Made by a program: the position numbers and the translations under genes. From Candidatus Latescibacterota bacterium (GTDB lineage Bacteria; Latescibacterota; UBA2968), in assembly GCA_018650745.1 (NCBI GenBank), contig JABIFK010000826.1, positions 1 through 6,293 on the forward strand: DNA of 6,293 bases, read 5' to 3'. The notes under the pieces were generated by a model, which saw nothing but the letters and a program-made list of their open reading frames with translations, was not told the origin of the DNA and did not search any database. This document shows positions 1-5,679 of this stretch, piece by piece. Every line of letters starts with the position of its first letter. Within the stretch, counting starts at the first letter, position 1.

Positions 1-1050
1 CGCTGGTGTTGTGATTGTGGTGGGTTACTCGACCTCATTTACGATACCACATTTAACCGCACCGAACTGGCTACACGCCCAAGTACGCTCTGGCGCTACC
101 GAGAAGCCCTTCCAATACAAAAAAATGAGAATATTGTCACCTTAGACGAAGGGTTTACGCCGCTTACAGAATTGGAATACGACGATCAAACCATTTTCGT
201 CAAGCAAGAACACCTCTTCCCAACTGGGTCATACAAAGATCGCGGGGCTTCTCTCGTCATCAGCCAAGCCAAGTCCCTTGGCATAGACAAAGTCGTCGAA
301 GATTCGTCGGGCAACGCAGGGGCCGCCATTGCAGCCTATTGTGCCCGTGCGGGCATTGCTTGTGACATCTACGTGCCCGAAAGCACCTCGCCAGCCAAAC
401 TCGCGCAAATCCAACTGTACGGTGCCACATTGTACCGCATTCCCGGCACCAGAGAAGACACATCCCAAGCCGTACAGGAAGCCGCACAAAAACACTTCTA
501 CGCCAGCCACGTTTGGAATCCCTTCTTTTTTCACGGAACAAAAACTTTCGCCTTCGAAGTTTGGGAGCAATTGGGTTTTCAAGAACCCGATGCGCTCCTG
601 ATTCCCACAGGCAACGGCACGCTCCTCATTGGCGCTTATACTGGTTTTCGCGACCTCCTGCAACAACAGCTAATTCGCAAAATCCCCAAACTTGTTGCAG
701 TGCAATCCACACACTGTGCCCCCATCAAAAGCCAATGGGATACGTCCTTCACCCAAACAGAAGGCGAAACAGTCGCAGAAGGCATCGCCATCGCCAAACC
801 CGCCCGAGCCGAACAGATGCTTGAAGCCATAAAGGAAACTGGCGGAGATGTTATTACCGTAACCGATGCCGAAACCCTAACGGCCCTTAAAAAGATAGCC
901 AAAAAGGGTTTTTACGTTGAGCCCACTTCGGCCACAGCCCTTGCAGCAGTGTCGCATTACAAAAATGAAGAACACGAACGCATCGTTGTTCCGCTTACTG
1001 GTCACGGGCTCAAGGCAACAGAAAAAATGTTAAAAGCAATAGATCAATAA
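1..1050 (+). CDS. Threonine-synthase-like PLP-dependent enzyme (5' partial)
   Basis: The frame is open from base 1, so the true start lies left of the window; 349 codons are visible. The family (fold type II PLP enzymes, COG0498) includes threonine synthase, which converts O-phosphohomoserine to threonine in the cytoplasm. Visible residues, numbered from the window edge: a Cys-rich N-terminus (CCDCGGLLD, 3-11) like the zinc-knuckle start of many members; LWRYREALP (30-38); DEGFTPL (49-55); TGSYKDRG with the presumed PLP-binding Lys79; SSGNAG (102-107), which holds the cofactor and substrate; the phosphate-binding loop PTGNG (202-206); and TGHGLK (333-338). Only some 10-20 residues are probably missing. 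The subfamily carrying ASHVWNPFFFHGTKT is often labelled threonine synthase without proof, so a related lyase or dehydratase role is possible and I give no symbol. A TTG at 172 lies inside the conserved domain and is not the start. ytoQ follows after 23 nt. Confidence 0.88.
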   Translation, partial: RWCCDCGGLLDLIYDTTFNRTELATRPSTLWRYREALPIQKNENIVTLDEGFTPLTELEYDDQTIFVKQEHLFPTGSYKDRGASLVISQAKSLGIDKVVEDSSGNAGAAIAAYCARAGIACDIYVPESTSPAKLAQIQLYGATLYRIPGTREDTSQAVQEAAQKHFYASHVWNPFFFHGTKTFAFEVWEQLGFQEPDALLIPTGNGTLLIGAYTGFRDLLQQQLIRKIPKLVAVQSTHCAPIKSQWDTSFTQTEGETVAEGIAIAKPARAEQMLEAIKETGGDVITVTDAETLTALKKIAKKGFYVEPTSATALAAVSHYKNEEHERIVVPLTGHGLKATEKMLKAIDQ

Positions 1051-1062
1051 AATTCGCCACAG

Positions 1063-1068
1063 AAAGGA
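1063..1068 (+). promoter_or_regulatory. Ribosome binding site of the ytoQ-like gene
   Basis: AAAGGA lies 5 nt before the ATG at 1074, in the 23-nt gap after the PLP enzyme. It supports that start and translation from a shared transcript. Confidence 0.7.
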
Positions 1069-1073
1069 TTTCC

Positions 1074-1556
1074 ATGCCCAAAACGCAACTCCTCGTATAC
1101 CTTGCAGGTCACATTCATGGTGAATGGCGCAATGATGTGCGCAAAATGTGCGCCCAAAAAGGACTCGATATTATCTTCAAAGGACCTTGTGAAAACCATG
1201 GCCAAAGTGATGATATTGGCATTCACATTCGCAACGTCTCACGAGGGGACGTCGGTGACACATATTTTGCCAACGTACAAGATGACTTAGGCGGACGCGT
1301 TAACAACCTGCGCACACGCCTTTGGATTGCAAAGTGTGATATACTGATTGCATTTTTTGATGAGGACCACAAGAACTATCGCCAATGGAACACCTCAAGC
1401 GATATTGCCGAAGCCAAGGGATATAACAAACCTGTTATTGTCGTTCATGGTCCTGGGTTCAGACATTCACTTAAAGAACTCGATGGTCGCGCAGACGTGG
1501 TGGTCAGCACTTTAGAGCAAGCCGTGGATGTACTCGCATATACTTGTGAAGATTAA
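1074..1556 (+). CDS. ytoQ: YtoQ family protein
   Basis: This 160-residue protein matches the YtoQ family as I remember it from Bacillus subtilis, which is about 150 residues long. Signature blocks are VYLAGHIHGEWR (8-19), GPCENHGQSDDIG (37-49), NNLRTRLWIAKCDILIAFF (77-95), the QWNTSSDIAEA stretch (104-114) and LKELDGRADVVV (133-144). The LAG opening, the NLR..D..IA block and the QWN..D..A block resemble the Rossmann-like nucleoside 2-deoxyribosyltransferase fold. A nucleotide-related role is therefore an inference; no reaction is established to my knowledge. No signal peptide or membrane segment is seen, so it is probably cytosolic. It follows the PLP enzyme by 23 nt and is likely co-transcribed. 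A tandem-repeat and promoter region separates it from the next gene. Family assignment is strong, function unknown. Confidence 0.88.
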   Translation: MPKTQLLVYLAGHIHGEWRNDVRKMCAQKGLDIIFKGPCENHGQSDDIGIHIRNVSRGDVGDTYFANVQDDLGGRVNNLRTRLWIAKCDILIAFFDEDHKNYRQWNTSSDIAEAKGYNKPVIVVHGPGFRHSLKELDGRADVVVSTLEQAVDVLAYTCED

Positions 1557-1589
1557 CCAATTCCGTATCTTATAGGTACAACTAACCAA

Positions 1590-1619
1590 TTGCCTGATAA
1601 TCAGTCAAATCACTATAAT
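1590..1619 (+). promoter_or_regulatory. Possible second, upstream sigma-70 promoter
   Basis: A perfect -10 box TATAAT (1614-1619) spans the junction of the two repeat copies. TTGCCT (1590-1595, four of six matches to TTGACA) lies 18 nt upstream. It would start transcription about 41 bp before the main promoter. A protein bound to the repeats would cover its -10 box. Tentative. Confidence 0.35.
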
Positions 1620-1632
1620 CAGTCAAATCACT
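1597..1632 (+). repeat. Two perfect 18-bp tandem direct repeats upstream of a promoter
   Basis: The unit ATAATCAGTCAAATCACT occurs at 1597-1614 and again, identical and with no spacer, at 1615-1632. The last T of the second copy is the first base of the -35 box at 1632. Directly repeated sites at this position typically bind an activator or repressor. Eighteen bases is not a whole number of helical turns, so two bound monomers would lie on different faces of the DNA. There are only two copies and no spacers, so this is not a CRISPR array. Confidence 0.9.
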
Positions 1633-1660
1633 TGACAAACCCAATTGTGCGCCCTATAAT
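1632..1660 (+). promoter_or_regulatory. Full-consensus sigma-70 promoter of the MBL-fold gene
   Basis: TTGACA (1632-1637) and TATAAT (1655-1660) are separated by exactly 17 nt, a 12-of-12 match with optimal spacing. Transcription would start near 1666, leaving a leader of about 50 nt before the GTG at 1720. A consensus promoter in a vegetative gene often needs repression. The tandem repeats touching its -35 box are the natural candidate operator. Confidence 0.85.
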
Positions 1661-1705
1661 ATGCTACCTGCTTATTTTACAAACACATAGCTTGCTTTCG
1701 ACCTT

Positions 1706-1713
1706 AAGAAAGG
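1706..1713 (+). promoter_or_regulatory. Ribosome binding site deciding the GTG start of the MBL gene
   Basis: AAGAAAGG ends 6 nt before the GTG at 1720. No ATG in this frame lies between the promoter and the conserved FWGVRGS motif, so this site decides the start. Confidence 0.7.
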
Positions 1714-1719
1714 TGCCTT

Positions 1720-2685
1720 GTGGGCGAACCAACCATCACTGCCAAATTTTGGGGTGTTCGGGGATCTATTCCAACCCCGATCTCATCACAATCTCTTGAA
1801 GACAAACTCGTCAATCTGCTCACCAATATAGAAGATCGCGATGTTTCAACGCCAGATGCTGCACGGGCTTACCTGCAATCGCGTTCTCTATTTGAACGCA
1901 GTACCATTGGGGGCAACACATCTTGCATAGATATACGGGCCGGTGATCAGCATATTATTATGGATTGTGGATCGGGCATGAAGGAGTTGGGTTGGTCGCT
2001 GATGCAAGCCGAATATGGCAAAGGTCAAGGCGAAGCCCATATTCTCATCAGTCATACCCATTGGGATCACCTCATGGGCTTTCCGTTTTTCCAACCAGCC
2101 TATGTTCCTGGCAACAAATTTACGATCTGCGGTTGCCACCCTCACCTAAAAAGGCGCTTTGACCGCCAACATCATCCTGACAATTTCCCAGCACCCATGG
2201 CCGTTATGGGATCAGACGTCCAATTCAAAAAATGGACGCCAGATCGTAAAAAACGCTTGGGCAATATTACGGTTAAACCTTTTTTACTCGATCATCCTGG
2301 CAATTCTTATGCCTATCGCATCGAAAACGGCTCAAAAGTCTTTGTTTATGCCAGTGATGGTGCCTACAACGACCCGTCTCCTAAAACAATGGACCGATAT
2401 CACGATTTTTACCGCGATGCAGACGTCTTAGTATTTGATGCACACTTTGACCTCATCGAGTCTTTTGAAAAAAGTGATTGGGGCCACAGCACCTCTTTCT
2501 TGGGTGTAGATATAGCACTCAACGCTGGGGTCAAACAGCTCCTCCTTTTTCACCACGACCCTTTAAGCGATGACCGCCGTGTCGCCAAGTTCCTCAAAGG
2601 CACCCGCCGCTACCTCAATCACATTGCTCCCAACGCAGACCTAAACGTATCTGTCGCGTACGAAGGGCTCTCTATTACCTTATAA
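1720..2685 (+). CDS. MBL-fold metallo-hydrolase
   Basis: This 321-residue protein has the metallo-beta-lactamase fold of the PhnP/RNase Z-like COG1235 group: cytosolic, two-metal hydrolases mostly cutting phosphodiesters. The N-terminus KFWGVRGSIPTP (9-20) and GGNTSC (about 64-69) are the family opening. Metal ligands are visible as SHTHWDH (His112, His114, Asp116, His117), and further candidates are His192, Asp213 in ASDGAY, and His256 in WGHSTS. FHHDP (277-281) near the end is also typical. About 45 residues separate the VRGSIPTP and GGNTSC motifs. That is longer than in short family members and is a charged, probably helical insert. There is no signal peptide. The substrate cannot be told; cyclic nucleotide phosphodiesterase-like activity is one possibility. 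The gene starts with GTG, has its own consensus promoter, and converges on the nuclease gene. Fold is sure, substrate unknown. Confidence 0.9.
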   Translation: MGEPTITAKFWGVRGSIPTPISSQSLEDKLVNLLTNIEDRDVSTPDAARAYLQSRSLFERSTIGGNTSCIDIRAGDQHIIMDCGSGMKELGWSLMQAEYGKGQGEAHILISHTHWDHLMGFPFFQPAYVPGNKFTICGCHPHLKRRFDRQHHPDNFPAPMAVMGSDVQFKKWTPDRKKRLGNITVKPFLLDHPGNSYAYRIENGSKVFVYASDGAYNDPSPKTMDRYHDFYRDADVLVFDAHFDLIESFEKSDWGHSTSFLGVDIALNAGVKQLLLFHHDPLSDDRRVAKFLKGTRRYLNHIAPNADLNVSVAYEGLSITL

Positions 2686-2687
2686 TT

Positions 2688-2716
2688 AAAAAAGAGAGGG
2701 AATCCTTCCCCTCTCT
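2688..2716 (-). terminator. Intrinsic terminator of the minus-strand operon
   Basis: An 8-bp perfect stem (AGAGAGGG at 2693-2700 with CCCTCTCT at 2709-2716) encloses an 8-nt loop. Read on the minus strand it runs directly into a T tract (the A run 2688-2692), which is the classical rho-independent form. It lies 36 nt past the TAG of the GIY-YIG gene. On the plus strand the hairpin follows the MBL stop codon but lacks a T tract, so termination there would be weaker. Confidence 0.85.
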
Positions 2717-2752
2717 CAAATACAATCTTGCGTCAACTCCCCTTCTGCCTCC

Positions 2753-4162
2753 CTAAACTCGCCAAGCCACCTTCTCCCAATCCTCAGCTTCACATTGTTG
2801 CACATATTCACCCACAACACGTAACACATCACTCGCAGTGCCCACTTCATCAACATCAACAAAATTCACATCGTCTTTGTGACCTGCAAACCATGTACGC
2901 ATAATTTCCAACGCCCCTTTTTCAATTTCAGACAAAGCAGCATCTTTGTTTTGGGACTCAAAAAACAAAGCCCGCAACTGTTCCGACACCCGGTTCCAAT
3001 TGCTCAAATCTTGTTGCACTTGAAGATGTGCAAGAGGTTGCCCTACCACCAAACAGAAAAGATCCATCATGTCTGGTTCGGCAGAAGGCAAAATCACCAC
3101 CGCATTTTTTAAAGAACCCAAATCAACAGATCGCTCTTGCACTGCCACCTGCGTGTTAAATTCGGGTTTACAAACAGTAATCAACTCTGCTTCTAATAAC
3201 AAAGCCGCCAACTCTGATCCCACACATTCAACTTCCATAGACCAAATACGATCTAAAATCCTTTGTGTCTTTTCGGGCCGCTCAGACCGACGCGCAAAAT
3301 AACTGCCCACCCGCTTTCGCAAATCAATCGCTTTGCCAATGTAAATAACCAGACCTGCCTGATCACGCATAATATAAACCCCAGGCGTCTCGGGTAGTTC
3401 GCGCAAATATTCCTCACCAAACGCATAAGCCTCAAATTGCACGGGTGTTGCATCGGGGTAAATTCGATTCAACAAAGTCTCTACAGAATCAACCCCCGCA
3501 GCTTGACAGCGCTCCAAGAGCCCTAGCAACACTTGGGCATGTAAACTCGCATCACCATCGGCTCCGCGCTCTGTAACAAAAGAAAACCCCAACTCGGTGG
3601 CCAAAGCCTCAAGCGTTGGCAAATCTTTATTGGGGAAAATCCATCTTCCAAGGCGAAAGAGGCAAATGCCTTCTTGCAGAAAAGAACGCCCCAGAACCAT
3701 ACGCCCCAATCGATTCAGCGCACTGCGATAGCGAGGCAATCGAAAGGCAACCGGAATTGCACCCTCGGCAAACTGGGCAAAAGACATCAAAGCATCATAC
3801 CCATCACTATCTACACCCACCACAATAGGAGCAAAAAGTGCCTCTTCGCCCCGCACCAGCACCCGTCGCCCAGCCAAAGCCACTTCGTCTCCACCCTCTT
3901 GGCTGGGCACGCAGCCCAAACTTACAAACAGCGCCGTATCGAAATCGACCGCTTTACGTTTGGTTTTTAAGGCCCATTTTCCCGACGCCAAACGCGCAAA
4001 GCGTGCATCATCATCAATCGCAGCAGAAACAACTTTTTCAGCAATCGCACCTTTGGCGCCCACTATCCCGAGTGCTTCACGTGCCAACACATCGGGGTCT
4101 ACACCTTCTGGGTGCGCTTCGAGGAAAGCAACCAATCGCGTCTTTACCACCGCTTCAGCCAC
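2753..4162 (-). CDS. GIY-YIG nuclease fused to winged-helix-like and degenerate DnaQ-like domains
   Basis: This 469-residue protein has four parts. Residues 1-66 look like a small winged-helix unit ending in ASGKWALK. Residues 72-220 follow the pattern of a DnaQ/DEDDh 3'-5' exonuclease: an FVSLGC strand (79-84), LRLGR-WIFP-like (169-177), LPTLEALATELG (181-192) and RGADGDA (199-205). However, the expected DxE reads S81/G83, the HN..FD region lacks its Asp, and the final His is Arg199. Residues 255-340 are a UvrC/Cho-type GIY-YIG endonuclease with all key residues: GVY 261-263, YIG 274-276, Lys277, Arg282, Glu324 in LLLE and Asn336. Residues 345-469 are unassigned. The UvrC RNase H-like and HhH domains are absent, so this is not UvrC itself; a Cho-like DNA repair nuclease is likely. 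The start is GTG with a strong AAAGGAG 7 nt upstream. It is probably last in the operon with the SH3b/TPR gene and prmA. Confidence 0.85.
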   Translation of the reverse strand: MAEAVVKTRLVAFLEAHPEGVDPDVLAREALGIVGAKGAIAEKVVSAAIDDDARFARLASGKWALKTKRKAVDFDTALFVSLGCVPSQEGGDEVALAGRRVLVRGEEALFAPIVVGVDSDGYDALMSFAQFAEGAIPVAFRLPRYRSALNRLGRMVLGRSFLQEGICLFRLGRWIFPNKDLPTLEALATELGFSFVTERGADGDASLHAQVLLGLLERCQAAGVDSVETLLNRIYPDATPVQFEAYAFGEEYLRELPETPGVYIMRDQAGLVIYIGKAIDLRKRVGSYFARRSERPEKTQRILDRIWSMEVECVGSELAALLLEAELITVCKPEFNTQVAVQERSVDLGSLKNAVVILPSAEPDMMDLFCLVVGQPLAHLQVQQDLSNWNRVSEQLRALFFESQNKDAALSEIEKGALEIMRTWFAGHKDDVNFVDVDEVGTASDVLRVVGEYVQQCEAEDWEKVAWRV

Positions 4163-4169
4163 ACAAAAG

Positions 4170-4176
4170 CTCCTTT
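4170..4176 (-). promoter_or_regulatory. Strong ribosome binding site for the GIY-YIG gene
   Basis: On the minus strand AAAGGAG lies 7 nt before the GTG at 4162. This near-perfect Shine-Dalgarno match fixes the GTG start. Confidence 0.75.
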
Positions 4177-4234
4177 AAAAAGAAAACGGCACATGTGAAA
4201 TGGCCAGAATTCTCAAACTCAGAGAACCCATCTC

Positions 4235-4269
4235 ACCATTTGCCTGCAACCGTTTCACACCTACCGTTT
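4235..4269 (-). repeat. Three 7-bp motifs at 14-bp spacing between two genes
   Basis: On the minus strand AAACGGT occurs at 4269-4263 and 4255-4249, and AAATGGT (one change) at 4241-4235. Each begins exactly 14 bp after the last. They fill the 112-bp gap between the SH3b/TPR gene and the GIY-YIG gene. I see no convincing promoter or terminator in that gap. They could be a phased protein-binding site or chance. Confidence 0.4.
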
Positions 4270-4274
4270 ACCTG

Positions 4275-5648
4275 TTATTTTCCGTCTTTTGCTTGTTTTT
4301 TTGCTGCTTCTTCCTGATAATCAATTTGAATCAGCTTTTTTAACGCATCCACTTCTTCATCTAAAGTAGATAACTTTTCGTTTTGCAAAACAATCAAGTC
4401 AGCATAAATCTGAGCGCGCTCTTCCTGGTTCACAATCACCCGACGCAAGTCTTCAATTTTCTTTAGCAAAGCTTCCGAAGATTCGCCCGATGGCAACCGC
4501 GGGCTTTCCGCTCCGCCAAAAGCCGATAAACGCTGTTGCAATGTTTCATCCAATTCAGACCGCTTGCGCTCAGCTTCTTCAATGGCCCGAAACAACGGAC
4601 GTTTTTCCACGGCATATTTGAGAACAGAATCAAAACCTGCTTCTTGATTTCGCCGCCGATAGTTAGGTTGATCAGGTTTTAATGCCTGACGACGACGCCA
4701 CACAACAATCCCCAAAACACCCACAAAGACTACACCCCCTACCAAAATCCAAGGCAAAAGAAAAGCCATACTCGTCGCATCTGCCGCATTTTCATCAAAC
4801 ACTTCTTCTACCACTTCAGGAGGTGCTTCCTCAGCAGGTTCTTCTCCTTGCGCCTTGGCTGCACGGATTTTCAGAATATCCTCAATATAGAACTTAGCCT
4901 CATCACGCCCACCAGACTTTCGAGCATTCCGAAAGTGTGCTAAGGCCTCATCCAAATTGTTCTCTTGTTTATAGATTTTTGCCAAGTCAAAATGGATATT
5001 GGCATCATTGGGTTTTTTCGCCAATGCTTTTTTAAATGCATCAATGGCGTCGCTGATCTTTCCATCGACCACCAAATCTTTGGCAACTTGATAGTGATCA
5101 ACAGGCTTGGGTTTCGGCGGTGTAGGCTTGACAGAGACGTTAGACTTTGGCACTTCTTTTTTTGCGTCTGGTGGGCTAAGGGGGTGGCGAATCACCATAT
5201 CATTGCGCACCCACCCCCGACTGCCATTTGACAAAATAACATTGAACCAACCATTGCGCTCACGCAACATCGACAACATATCCCCTTTTTTGGCCTTACC
5301 AACACGTCTTGCTGCTGTAGATGGGCTGCTACGCACATTCACAGTGGCCTTGGTAACTTCCAATAAATCACGCGCCACAACCTCTTCAGCATATCGGCCA
5401 GACATCCACGCTTCACGCCCGTCTGGCAACAAGACCTGATACCACGTACCCTTTTTGCTCAAACGCTTCATAAGGGTACCGCGCTTAATCTTGGTAATTA
5501 GCGTATTTGGCCCTGTGCGCGGTTCTGAACGCACATTCACAGCATTGGTGCCCACCACACGAATAGCAGAATCACCGTGTTTTAACTGCGCGAAGGCCAT
5601 TTCAGGCAAAAGACAAACCACGCACAAAACGATCCAAGAAAATTTCAT
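4275..5648 (-). CDS. Exported SH3b-SH3b-TPR-transmembrane-coiled-coil protein
   Basis: I do not recognise a named family for this 457-residue protein, but its architecture is clear. Residues 1-20 are a signal peptide (MKFSWIVLCVVC... ending AFA, cleavage before Gln21). Two bacterial SH3 domains follow: about 27-90 (VNVRSEP, WYQVLLPDGREAWM) and 94-153 (VNVRSSP, GWFNVILSNGSRGWV). Next come a Pro/Lys linker (155-183), about two TPR helix pairs (187-245, with DAIDAFKKALAKKPNDA), an acidic stretch (268-290), one membrane helix (about 295-316) followed by RRR, and a long charged coiled coil (352-450). The basic residues after the helix put the coiled coil in the cytoplasm and the SH3b/TPR part outside, probably against peptidoglycan. 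The frame opens upstream to 5714, but the signal peptide and an AGGA 8 nt before the ATG at 5648 select this start, 31 nt after prmA. An envelope scaffold or sensor role is inference. Confidence 0.85.
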   Translation of the reverse strand: MKFSWIVLCVVCLLPEMAFAQLKHGDSAIRVVGTNAVNVRSEPRTGPNTLITKIKRGTLMKRLSKKGTWYQVLLPDGREAWMSGRYAEEVVARDLLEVTKATVNVRSSPSTAARRVGKAKKGDMLSMLRERNGWFNVILSNGSRGWVRNDMVIRHPLSPPDAKKEVPKSNVSVKPTPPKPKPVDHYQVAKDLVVDGKISDAIDAFKKALAKKPNDANIHFDLAKIYKQENNLDEALAHFRNARKSGGRDEAKFYIEDILKIRAAKAQGEEPAEEAPPEVVEEVFDENAADATSMAFLLPWILVGGVVFVGVLGIVVWRRRQALKPDQPNYRRRNQEAGFDSVLKYAVEKRPLFRAIEEAERKRSELDETLQQRLSAFGGAESPRLPSGESSEALLKKIEDLRRVIVNQEERAQIYADLIVLQNEKLSTLDEEVDALKKLIQIDYQEEAAKKQAKDGK

Positions 5649-5656
5649 CACCCACA

Positions 5657-5660
5657 TCCT
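5657..5660 (-). promoter_or_regulatory. Ribosome binding site deciding the SH3b/TPR gene start
   Basis: AGGA on the minus strand is 8 nt before the ATG at 5648. An in-frame ATG at 5657 overlaps this site and would have no spacer, so translation most likely begins at 5648, directly at the signal peptide. Confidence 0.6.
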
Positions 5661-5679
5661 GTCATATCTTAAAATGTAC

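Noticed and set aside
229..666. Minus-strand 145-codon open frame opposite the PLP enzyme
   Set aside because: The composition looks like antisense translation, there is no Shine-Dalgarno site, and the plus strand encodes a clear conserved enzyme.
172..1050. The threonine-synthase-like gene starting at TTG 172
   Set aside because: The frame is open back to base 1 and encodes conserved family sequence (CDCGGLLD, LWRYREALP, DEGFTPL) before 172, so the gene is cut by the window edge.
1554..1591. TAACCAATT twice (1554-1562 and 1583-1591) and a 6-bp hairpin at 1565-1579
   Set aside because: The repeat is short and AT-rich and one copy covers the ytoQ stop codon. The hairpin includes a G-U pair and has no T tract, so neither supports a called site or terminator.
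1597..1632. CRISPR-like repeats
   Set aside because: There are only two 18-bp copies with no spacer and no cas genes, directly in front of a promoter.
1590..1799. Small plus-strand open frame of 69 codons in the promoter region
   Set aside because: It is made of the translated repeats (NHYNQSNH), starts at a TTG inside the promoter region and runs into the MBL gene. It is not a plausible protein.
2753..4162. Calling this gene uvrC or cho
   Set aside because: It lacks the UvrB-binding, RNase H-like and HhH parts of UvrC and has extra N-terminal domains not found in Cho, so neither symbol is justified.
3838..4317. Plus-strand 159-codon open frame opposite the nuclease gene
   Set aside because: Its translation is rich in Pro, His, Gln and Ser with no motif. 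It is a shadow of the strongly supported minus-strand gene.
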